This document shows positions 25,133 through 35,517 of a stretch of 64,000 bases of DNA, one piece after another. Within the stretch, counting starts at the first letter, position 1; each line of letters begins with the position of its first letter. Origin of the DNA: Strongyloides papillosus (Eukaryota > Nematoda > Chromadorea > Rhabditida > Strongyloididae). The notes under the pieces are model-generated. The model saw only the letters and a list, made by a program, of their open reading frames with translations. It did no database searches and had not been told where the DNA came from. Location: contig SRSI01000030.1 of NCBI GenBank assembly GCA_005656395.1, positions 1 through 64,000 on the forward strand. The letters are read 5' to 3'. The position numbers and the translations under genes were made by a program.

Positions 25133-25878
25133 AAATTACTGTAAACTAATAACAATTATTATTTTTATCAAATAAAAAATTTATTTCACATAAACTTTGG
25201 AAATATGATAATATATTTTATCATTATGCATATTTTTAATTATTAAAATATTCAAATAAAGTTTTATTGTGAAATTTTGTTTATCTCCTGATTATTTGTA
25301 CTCAGAGCATAAATCATGAAAAACTATCTTCTAAATATTTTAATGCATTTTTATTACAATGGAATTTTCAGAATTTACATTCAATTCTTAAGTTTTGAAA
25401 GAATATTTCTTAATGGTAAACAATGAATTCATCATGGTTGATCTCTTCTAATTAAAAAATTACAATTTTTCCACTATAAAAATATAAATAGATATACCTT
25501 TCTAATTCTTGAAAATTGCACTTAAAATAAATCATTAAACTGTTTTAAAAAAAATAACCTTAATAGTCCCAAAGATATCTTCTAGAATATTGTCTAGAAT
25601 TAAATTATTGGTAAAAAAGTTATTGATTGTATGCTTCCAGTTTTAAAAAACTATAAAAATATTTTTTTAAGAACAATTCATGATATTTATGATCAATTTA
25701 CATAAAATGTTTGTATATTTCACGTTGAATGTTCTCTGTCAAAATTTAATTTTTGTTGATATAATGGTTCTACTATAATTAACAATAAATAATTAAAAAT
25801 TAAATAAATATTTACCAATAAAAATATGTATAATAATAAAAATTTTTTCATTTTAATAAAAATTTGCTACATGCAAGA
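25133..25878. other. Spacer between esterase genes A and B
   Basis: AT-rich. The 5' end has AATAAA-like signals for gene A; from about 25430 it is the duplicated upstream block. The acceptor-like TTTTAG before gene A is here TTTTAA (about 25850), so the AG is lost. Confidence 0.5.
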
Positions 25879-27630
25879 ATGATAGTAGTACTTTTACATA
25901 TCATTTTCTTTCTGATTCAATTATGTGAGTCGCAATCTATAATAAAAACAAAATACGGTTATATTCAAGGAATAGAAAAAGTAAATTTTAACATCTATTT
26001 TTTTCATTTCTTCTAGCATTTCGAGGAAGGACTTGTAACTGAGTACTTGAGGGTTCCTTTCGCTAGAAATCCAAGTAAAAATAAAAGATTTATGCCTCCA
26101 AGTGAATTAAGCAAAGGAACATGGAAGGAAACATTTATAGCAAAAACAAAAGCAGTGTCCTGTTATCAATATATCATTAAATATGATTTTGAGCATTTTG
26201 ATGCTTATAACCCAACAAATAAACTTAGTGAAAATTGTTTGCAACTAAATATGTGGGTTCCAAAGAATAAAAGTGGTGCTGTTTTTGTTGTCATACATGG
26301 TGGTTCATATTCAGGTGGATCAGCTTCATTAGATACTCATAATGGATCAATACTAGCTATAAAATCACGTGCTATTGTTATTAATATAAATTATCGTTTA
26401 GGGGTCTTTGGATTCGCTTATTTTGGTAGAAATAGTCCAATTAAAGGTAATATGGGTTTCTTGGACCAGCAAATGGGCATGAAATGGGTTTATGAAAACA
26501 TTGAAAACTTTGGTGGCAAAAAAGATAAGATAACATTATTTGGTGAAAGTGCTGGTGGGGCCTCAGTAACAGCACATTTGCTTTCAGAAGGCAGTCACAA
26601 ATATTTCAGTAGAGTTGTCGTAATGTCAGCAACAATTAACAATCTTTGGACAACAACTTCTACACAAACAGCACTAAGAAATACAAAAAAACTTGTAAAA
26701 CACTTAAAATGTAGAGGGAATAGTCTAAGAATATTAAAATGTTTACAAAAAACAAATGTTAAAAAATTGGTAAAAGCATCAGTCAACTTGCGTAACAGCA
26801 AGGTAGCAACCACAAAAGATATATTTGCGCCTATCGATGAAGATGTTGTATTCTTCAAAGGATCCGTAGATGATAAAATTAAAAAAATGGAAACGAAGAA
26901 AGATGCTGATATTTTGTTTTTAAGAAATTCTGATGAAGGAACATATTTCATGATTAAACATCTTCCAAAAGCCTTTTGTGCATTTGATCCAAAAAAACAC
27001 CCAGAATCTTTAGATAACCAATGTCTAATCAATGATCTTTTTTTCAAAGGTATTATCAAAATGGCGGCAGATGTTTTTGGATTAAATAATCAAGAAATGG
27101 CAGAATTATTTATGATATACAATTCAACTAACCGAACTATGCCTAGAGAAAAAGTAGCACTATTTCTTTCCGATACTATAATTGATTGTGAAAGTACTTC
27201 ATTTATAGACAAGTATTTCAATGTAACAGATAGAAATGTATATTACTCAGAATTTAGGAGGCGCTCCAGTATAGACAAATATGCTCAATGGATAGGGGCC
27301 ACACATAGCAGAGAAATAGAATATGTTTTCGGACAACCCTTCAGAAAGCCTTACATGTATCATCGAAAACTTTTACAATTCGAAAAAGATTTTTCAGAGA
27401 AATTAATGGTTCAACTTGGAGAATTTGCTGCAAAAGGAACTGTCAATAATTGGAAAAAGTTTACCATGAAGGAAAAAAAAGCTTTCGTTATAGATGATCA
27501 ATATTGTAACAAAACTTACAAAAAATTTGTTGAAGCAATTAAAAGCACATGTGTTAAATTAGATCAAATTATAGGAAAACATTCGAATCGTCGAATAATG
27601 GAATATCTTAGTAAAATGAATCATGGTTAA
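25879..27630 (+). CDS. Acetylcholinesterase-like secreted esterase B (intact, about 571 aa)
   Basis: Same architecture as gene A: exons 25879-25980 and 26017-27630 with a 36-bp intron at the identical position. It has a signal peptide, LRVPFARN (Arg replaces the usual Gly of LGVPFA), nucleophile FGESAGGAS, Glu in NSDEGTYF and His in [12 protein letters not shown]. The oxyanion loop is HGGSYSGGS, with Ser where cholinesterases have the third Gly. The choline-site segment is DAYNPTN, lacking Trp. Full length and intact, so probably a functional secreted hydrolase with altered specificity or inhibitor sensitivity. Downstream spacer 27631-28643 holds no other gene. Confidence 0.88.
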
Positions 27631-28643
27631 AATAAATAGAACTAATAATGAATTATTAGATAATTATGTTTTTAAATTTTTATATTAAATTAAAGTTTAT
27701 TTCACATAAACTTTGAAAATTTGACAATATATATTATCACTATATATATTTTTGAGCATTAAAAAATTCAAATTAAGTTATCATTAAATATTTATATAGA
27801 TAACAATAAAAAAATAGATTGATTCATAAATTCTTTCCATTGTAAATAATATCATGTGGAAGGGCAATGGGTTCATCAAGACCCACTTTGCACTTTATTT
27901 CATGTAAAATGCTATAATAATCTTTTGGGTGCTGAAATGTTTACAGAAAAAAATGTAGATATTATTATGCACATAAATGTGTCCTTTCGCGTTGCTTATT
28001 TATCAATTCTTGCTTAATCCTTGATTATTCGTACTCAGAGTCTGAATCTTAAGAATTCATCATTCAAATTCTTAGATCATGAGAAAATATCTTTAAAAGT
28101 TTTAAATACACTTTAATGATAAAAGAATCTTCAGAATTTGTTTTAAATTCTTAAACTCTAGAAGTACTTTTCTTGAATACAATCAATGAATTCATAATGG
28201 TTGATCTCTTTTTATTAAAAAAATCACAATATTAATCATTATATAAATAAAAATACATGCACTTTTTGATTCTTGAAGCTCGTTCTTAAGGTATATTACT
28301 AGAAAGTATTGAAATAAAATGAAATTTAAAAGATATTAAAAATATCTTACAGAGTATTGTCGAGAATCTAATTATTAATAAAAAGAGTTATTGAAAGCAT
28401 ACTTTTTCATTGGATAAAAGACATAAATATTTTTCTAACTTTTAATTCATATTATTTACGATCAATTTCCATGAAAAGTTATGCCCAAAATTTAATGTTA
28501 TCTGTTGCAATTAATATTTGTGATTGTAATGTTTTTATTATTAATAACTGTAATTAATTAAAAATCAAATAATAATTTATGAACAAAGATATTTATAAGT
28601 ATACTGTTATTTTCATTCTAGTCAAAAATTGATACATTCACGA
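27631..28643. other. Spacer between esterase genes B and C
   Basis: About 1 kb, AT-rich, no open frame of note. A 150-bp stretch near 27830-27920 is slightly less AT-rich (GGAAGGGCAATGGGTTCATC) and does not recur in the other spacers. From about 28190 the duplicated upstream block begins and ends with an acceptor-like TTCATTCTAG (about 28621). Confidence 0.5.
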
Positions 28644-30420
28644 ATGATAGTAGTGCTTTTGCATATAATTTTAATTCTAATTCAATTATGTGAATCTGAA
28701 TCTATAATAAAGACACAACACGGTGATATTCAAGGGATAGAAAAAGTAAATTCTAGAGTGTATTATCTATTTTCATTTCTTTCAGACTTTCCCAGAAGGT
28801 GTTGTAACGGAGTACTTAGGAGTTCCTTTCGCTAGAATTAATAGCAAACGTAAAAGATTCATGCCTTCAAGTGAATTGAGAAAACCAGAGTGGAAGGGGG
28901 TATTTCATGCAAAAACAAAAGCTGTATCATGTTATCAACATCTCATTAAATTTGATTTTGAGCCATTAGATGCTTTTAATCCATCAAACAAGATTAGTGA
29001 AAATTGCCTAAAATTAAATATGTGGGTTCCACAGAATAAAAGTGGTGCTGTTTTTGTTGTCATCCATGGCGGTTCATTTACACGTGGATCAGCTTCATTA
29101 GTTAATCATAATTGATCAATGCTAGCTATAAAATCACGAGCTATTGTTGTCAATATTAATTACCGTTTAGGAGTCTTCGGATTTCTTTATTTAGGTGAAA
29201 ATAGTAAAGTTAGAGGTAATATGGGCCTCTTGGATCAACAAATGGGTTTAAAATGGGTCTATGAAAACATTGAAAAATTCGGTGGAAAAAGGGAAATGAT
29301 AACATTATTCGGTGAAAGTGCTGGTGGAGCTTCGGTAACAGCACATCTCCTTTCAAAAGAGAGTCACAAATATTTTAGAAGAGTTGTCGCAATGTCAGCA
29401 ACCATCAACAATCTTTGGACAACAACTTCTCAAAAAAGTGCACGAGCAAATGCAGAAAAATTGATAGAAGACATAGGATGTAGAGGAAGTTATAGTTGGA
29501 GATTAAAATGTTTACAAACAAGAAATGTTAAAAAATTATTGAAGTCATCGATTAAATTGCGTCATGATAAGGTGGCAACAACAAAAGACGTCTTCATGCC
29601 AATCAATAATGATAGTGTATTCTTCAAGGGAGCAGTTAATGATATACTTCAAAAAACAGATATAAAGAAAGATGCTGATATTTTATTTTTGAGAAACTCT
29701 GATGAAGGAACATATTTCATGATTAAACATCTTACAAGTTTCCTTTGTACATTTGATCCAAAAAAACATCCCGAATCTTTAGATAACCAATGTCTACTCA
29801 ATGATCTGGTTTTCAAAGGTGTTATCAAAATGGCATCAGATATTTATGGATTAAATAGTCAAGAAATGGCAGAATTATTTATGATATACAACTCAACTAA
29901 CTGAACTATACCGAGAAAAAAAGTAGCAAAATTACTTTCTGATACTATGTTTGATTGTGAAAGTGCTTTATTTGTAAACAAATATTTCTCTGTAACGAAT
30001 AAAAACATTTATTACTCCGAATTTAGAAGACGCTCCAGTATCAATGATTGGCCTGAGTGGATGGGAGCGGTCCACAGCAAACAAATAGAATATGTTTTTG
30101 GACTACCCTTCAGAAAGTCTTATATGTATCATCGAAAATTTATACAATTTGAAAAAGAATATTCAGAGAAATTGATGGTTCAACTTGGAGAATTTGCTGA
30201 AAAGGGAACTATAAAAAACTGGAAAAAGTTTACCAAAGAAGAAAGGAAAGCTTTAGTTATAGATGATGAATATTGTAACAAAACTTCTAGAAAATATGTA
30301 GAAGCTACTCCAAGTACATGTGTTAAATTGGATAAATTAATACAAAAATATAAGACTCGTCTTCTAATGGAGTATATTGGTAAACTGAAAGGTAAACAGA
30401 ATCAACAAAACTCATTGTAA
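28644..30420 (+). pseudogene. Acetylcholinesterase-like esterase C (two in-frame TGA codons)
   Basis: Exons 28644-28745 and 28786-30420 with a 40-bp intron at the family position. The frame is continuous along the whole gene but interrupted by TGA at about 29113 (GGA in paralogues B and D at this Gly) and at about 29902 (CGA in paralogue B). There are no frameshifts. All catalytic motifs remain: [38 protein letters not shown]. It is a very young pseudogene, or, less likely, a gene read through at TGA. The last 170 bp are shared without difference with gene D. Confidence 0.8.
30131..30297 (+). repeat. Gene-conversion tract shared with esterase D (167 bp)
   Basis: 30131-30297 and 32663-32829 appear identical over 167 bp, while the coding sequence on either side differs at many positions. 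This local identity inside otherwise diverged paralogues is the signature of recent gene conversion. Confidence 0.75.
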
Positions 30421-31173
30421 AATATTAGATATTTATATTTTTATATCAATTAAATTTTATTTTACATAAACTTTGAAACATATATAATATATGTTATCAT
30501 TATAAATATTTTTAGCCATTAAATTAGTCAAATGAATTTTTGTTATGAAATCTTATTTATCTTATGGTTATTCGTTCTCAGAGATTGAATCTTGAGAATT
30601 CACCATTCAAATTATTAGATCATGATAAGCTATCTTTCAAATATTTTAATACATTTTCTTGACAACATAACTTCCAAAATTTGCCTTTAATTCTTATAAT
30701 TTTGAAGTACTTTTCCTAAAGGCAATCAATGAATTCATCTTGGCTGATCTTTACCTATAAATAAAATTCACAAATTTTTACTATATAAATATAAATAGAC
30801 GTACCTTTTATCTCTTGAGGCTAGTTCTTGAGGTGAATGCTTAAATAGAATTACAATAAAATGTAATTTCAAAGATATCAGGAATAAATTCCAGAATTAA
30901 ATTATTAATAATAAAAAAGCGATTGAAAGCATACTCCCTCTTTTGAGAGACTATATAAATATTTTTTCAACAATAATTCATGTTGTTTATGATCAATTTT
31001 CACAAAAACCTATTTCAGGTTTATTGTTCTCTGTTAAACTTTTATATTTGCCATTGTAAAGTTTTTAATATTAATAACTGCACTTTTTTAAAAATTAAGT
31101 AAATATTTATCAATCACGATATGTATAATAATAACATTTTATTCATTTTACTCAATATCTGCTGCATTCAAGC
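30421..31173. other. Spacer between esterase genes C and D
   Basis: AT-rich, without a gene. It holds the fourth copy of the duplicated upstream block from about 30730. Its acceptor-like site is changed to TTTTACTC (about 31148), lacking AG. Confidence 0.5.
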
Positions 31174-32940
31174 ATGATAGTAGTACTTTTACATATAATT
31201 TTATTTTTAATTCCATTATGTGAACCTCAATCTAGAATAAAGACCCAACATGGGATTATTGAAGGAACAGAAAAAGTAAATTCTAACATCCAATATTCAT
31301 CTTATTTTCCTACAGCATTTCGAGGAAGGTGTTGTAACAGAGTTCTTGGGAGTTCCCTTCGCTAGATTTAACAGCAAATATAAAAGATTCATACCTTCAA
31401 ATGAATTGAGGAAACCAGAATGGAAAAAAACATTTTTCGCGAAAACAAAAGCAGTATCATGTTATCAACATTTCATTAAATATAATTTTTCTGGATTCGA
31501 TACTTTTGTTCCAACAAACAAGTTTAGTGAAAATTGCTTACAATTAAATATGTGGGTTCCAAAAATTAAAAGTGGTGCTGTTCTTGTTGTCATTCATGGT
31601 GGTTCATTTATACATGGATCAGCTTCATTAGATATTCTTAATGGATCAATATTAGCCATAAAATCACGAGCAATTGTTGTCAATATTAATTACAGGTTGG
31701 GGGTGCTTGGGTTCGCTTATTTTGGTGATAACAGTAAAATTAAAGGTAATATGGGCCTCTTGGATCAACAAATGGGTTTAAAATGGGTTTATCAAAACAT
31801 TGAAAAATTCGGTGGCAAGAAAAACAAGATAACATTATTTGGTGAAAGTGCTGGGGCAGCTTCCGTAACAGCACATTTCCTTTCAAAAGCCAGCTACAAA
31901 TATTTTAGTAAAGCTGTCGTAATGTCAGGAGCAATCAACAATATGTGGGCAACAGTTTCCCCACAAACTGCTCTAGAAAATACAGAGAAACTTGCAAAAC
32001 TGCTAAAATGTAGAGGAAGTGATGCAAGAAAAGTAAGATGTTTACAGAAAGTAAAAGTTAAAAAATTGTTGAAAGCATCAGTTATATTGAGTAAAAATAA
32101 CCTAGCAGTATTAAAAAATCCATTTGCACCAATTGATGCTGATTGTGTATTCTTCAAAGGGTCCGTAAAAGGAAAACTTAGAAAAATGGATATTAAGAAT
32201 GATGTTGATCTTTTGTATGGAAGAAATGCTGATGAAGGAACATACTTCATGATTAAACATCTCTCAAATTTGCTTTGTGCATTTGATCCAAAAAACATCC
32301 TGAATCTGTTGATAACCAATGTCCGCTTAGTGAACTTGCTTTCAAAGGTGTTGTACAAATGGCAGGAAGTGCATTTGGATTTAACGCAAATGAAACCGGA
32401 GGATTATTCGCAATATACAATGCAATTAAAGAAACTAGTGCCAGAACAAAGGTAGCAAGATTATTTTCTGACGTTATGTTTGATTGTAATAGTGCTTCAT
32501 TTTTAAACCAGTATTTCAATGTAGCAAGTAATAAAAACGTATTCGTCTTTGAATTTAGGAGACGTTCATCGATATGTCCCTTTCCTCAGTGGGTGGGTGC
32601 AACCCACAATAAACAATTAGAATATTTTTTTGGATATCCATTCAGAAAATCTTATATGTATGATCGAAAATTTATACAATTTGAAAAAGAATATTCAGAG
32701 AAATTGATGGTTCAACTTGGAGAATTTGCTGAAAAGGGAACTATAAAAAACTGGAAAAAGTTTACCAAAGAAGAAAGGAAAGCTTTAGTTATAGATGATG
32801 AATATTGTAACAAAACTTCTAGAAAATATATAGATTCAACTCCATACACATGTGTTCAATTAAATAGCTTATTACAAAGAGTTACAACTCGTCTAAACAT
32901 GGAGTATATGAATAAAATGAAACTTAGTCAGAATGAATAG
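31174..32940 (+). pseudogene. Acetylcholinesterase-like esterase D (single-base frameshift)
   Basis: Exons 31174-31275 and 31316-32940 with a 40-bp intron. The frame runs from the signal peptide through FLGVPFARF, HGGSFIHGS (Ser at the third oxyanion Gly), FGESAGAAS and NADEGTYF, then shifts at an A run (32290-32295, six A where gene B has seven in the PKKHPES segment). The downstream frame is intact to the stop, with His in [12 protein letters not shown]. One missing base in a homopolymer could be true decay or a sequencing/assembly error. The choline-site segment reads DTFVPTN. Confidence 0.8.
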
Positions 32941-34650
32941 AATTCATTATAATCTAGTTGATATGAATGCTTTGGTATGAAATTAAAAATCCATTTCATA
33001 TAAAATTTGTAATTTAGCGTGTTCTAAACTATTATAAGCCCTTATATCTTGAATTTAGCTACTAATTACTTTCTTTCTATATTATTAACCATTCATTCTT
33101 AAGATTAAGAATAAAACTGTTAGAAGTAACTTTAATTTTGACTATTTACATATCAATTTTGAGACATTCTCGAAATATGATATACTTTCTTGAGGCCTAC
33201 AATTATAACTTATTATATCAATATATAAATTGAATGAAGCATTACGTTTCAAATGATAACGGCATACAATACAGTAAAAAAAGTCATTTAACGTAACAGG
33301 TTACTGATACTAATGATTGCGCAAGAAAATCACCATTATAAAATTCTTTTAATACATTTTTTAAAGTACATTCTTCTATTATTATCTCCTCAACAAGATG
33401 CTATAAAATTACTGTCTCATCTTTCATATATACATATTTCTTTGAACTTAAAACCTTAACTTTATTAATAAAATATTTCACTCATTTTATAATCTTCAAA
33501 TAATTCAAAATTGTTTATTTTTGTGATAATCTTAAACTTAAACTTTGTATTGAATAAAATAATTAACTGAATATTATTTAAATACTAGAAAATACAACAA
33601 TCTGACATTCTTTCACCTTAAAACTTTTTTAAAATTAAAATTAATTTAATTATCGAAATATTATCTATTTTAAACATTTGCTATCACATAATGCTTTTTT
33701 ATGGTAAAAATGAAACTTTATTACCCTAATTATAATACAAATAAGTGATCACTAATGACTCTAATAAAATTAATTATCTTCCTGTTTTAGTAATATATTT
33801 ATTTAATTACATAATTATTTCCTCTTATCAAGACTTTTTTCTATAAATATCTCACAAATAAAACCGTAAAGATCACTTTTAAAGTTTAAATTCAAATAAA
33901 TATAGCAAAAAAAAATTTTTTTAATTAACTTTGTGCTTTCATTAGACAAATACACAAATAAAAAATGTTTTTCCCATATATTTTATTTTCTAAACAGTTG
34001 ACGTCATAAAGATAAATTAATAAATAAAAGAAATAACATATTTTATTGTAACTTGTATAAAAATGATTAATTGATAAGAAATATAATGTAACTTAAATGT
34101 CAAATTAATAATACATTAATCATTTGATTTCATTAGAAACTTATTATTAATCCTCGTACCATTTCAACTATTTATTTTCATTTATTATTATTTATTTGTT
34201 TTTAAAATTTATATTTATATAGAATGACTTAAGTAATGTATAAAAAAAACTTTTTGACAACATCTTACTTTTTTATCATCAAAAATGTATTGTTTACATT
34301 GGAAATAACAAGGAAAAAAACTCATATATCTCCTCTTTTGATACAAATACTTAACAAATATTATTACTATTATTTTGACAAAAATACAATATGTTTATCT
34401 TAATTATATAGATATCTTAATGTGTTTATTCTCCCATTTTTCCTCCTTTCAATATTTTCTCCGATTATTTGTTTCTCTCTCTCTTACACCTTCCCCTTCT
34501 CATTTCTTCGACTTCATCATCACCATCTCTTCTTATCATAATATAAATAAATCAGGTGGTAAAGTTAAAAAGTAAAGTATATAATACCAATTCATTTTGT
34601 CAAAAACATCATTTTTATAATATAATACTAGATACTTATTTTTTTTATTT
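32941..34650. other. Gene-free AT-rich region
   Basis: 1.7 kb with no open frame that looks like a gene. It contains a pyrimidine-rich stretch near 34420-34530 (TTTCTCTCTCTCTTACACC), and the 3' end closes with a poly-T tract and TATAG (34651-34654), a likely trans-splice acceptor for the next gene. Confidence 0.5.
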
Positions 34651-34662
34651 ATAGCTATCATT

Positions 34663-35134
34663 ATGTTTTCTATATTTAAACTTTGTCTTATTCTAATATG
34701 GTCACACTTATTAACTTTTGTCACCTCTGAAAATACAGGAGTTTGGTGTTATGATTGTAACTCGCTTAATGATAAGGCTTGTCTTAATGAGTACCAAAAG
34801 TTTGAAAATGAATGCCCTGTCCATAATATCAATGAAAGTGTTTCATTGACCCCAACCGGATGTAGGAAAATTATTCAACATATTAATGGTAAGTTTGTTT
34901 TTTATCAAATCTTTTCTACATAACTGTTTTATTGTAGATGATACATCTGTTATTAGAGAGTGTGCCTATTCTGGAAAACTAATGACTAACTATAAGAACA
35001 TGGGATCACATGGTATTAAAAGATACATAACCCAATGCAACGAAAACTTCTGTAATTCCTCGAACAATATAATCATAAGTCATCTCCTTCTGTCATTAGG
35101 AATGCTTCTATTATTATTACAAATATTTAACTAA
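34663..35134 (+). CDS. Ly6/Quiver-like GPI-anchored three-finger protein
   Basis: Exons 34663-34888 and 34938-35134 with a 49-bp phase-1 intron; about 140 aa. A signal peptide (LCLILIWSHLLTFVTS) precedes GVWCYDCNSLNDKACL, then spaced cysteines ending QCNENFCN, and a hydrophobic C-terminal tail after NNIII, as expected for a GPI-anchor signal. The CYxCNS start and CxxxxCN end match the Ly6/uPAR superfamily, most like Quiver/Sleepless relatives, although only eight cysteines are seen rather than ten. In other animals such proteins modulate channels and receptors at the cell surface, including nicotinic ones; that role here is inference. Confidence 0.75.
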
Positions 35135-35517
35135 CTTTTGTATATTCTCTCTCACTCTTTTTTTTTACTTAAAACCTAATTGTAAAGATAAAATTTAGTG
35201 TTAAACGTTGATACAAAAAATAAAAATATTTGATATAACGTTTTTATTCTGATAAAAAATCAAAAAATAATAATACTAATCTGTTAGAGTAAAAAAAATA
35301 AATAAACATTTAGCATCATTTTATAATATAACAATAAATGTAACTTCCACAACAACAACAAAATAATTTATCAGTTAATAAATAATTTATTCACAAAAAG
35401 AAATATCACCTTCAAAATTATGGTTAGCATTAGAAAAATATATACAAATCATTATTGATTATAATACAATCACGAAAAATAAAAAAAAACTCCCGGAATT
35501 TTTTTAGTGACATACTT
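35135..35517. other. Convergent 3' flanks
   Basis: AT-rich gap between two genes transcribed toward each other (Ly6-like, plus; Tpr-like, minus). Possible poly(A) signals lie on both strands. No gene seen. Confidence 0.5.

Noticed and set aside
28629..28643. Upstream ATG (28629) as start of esterase C
   Set aside because: Paralogues A, B and D all start at the ATG equivalent to 28644, which begins the signal peptide.
34375..34575. 66-aa plus-strand frame upstream of the Ly6-like gene
   Set aside because: Pyrimidine-rich low-complexity sequence (SLSLTPSPS) without a homologue or splice support; probably an outron.
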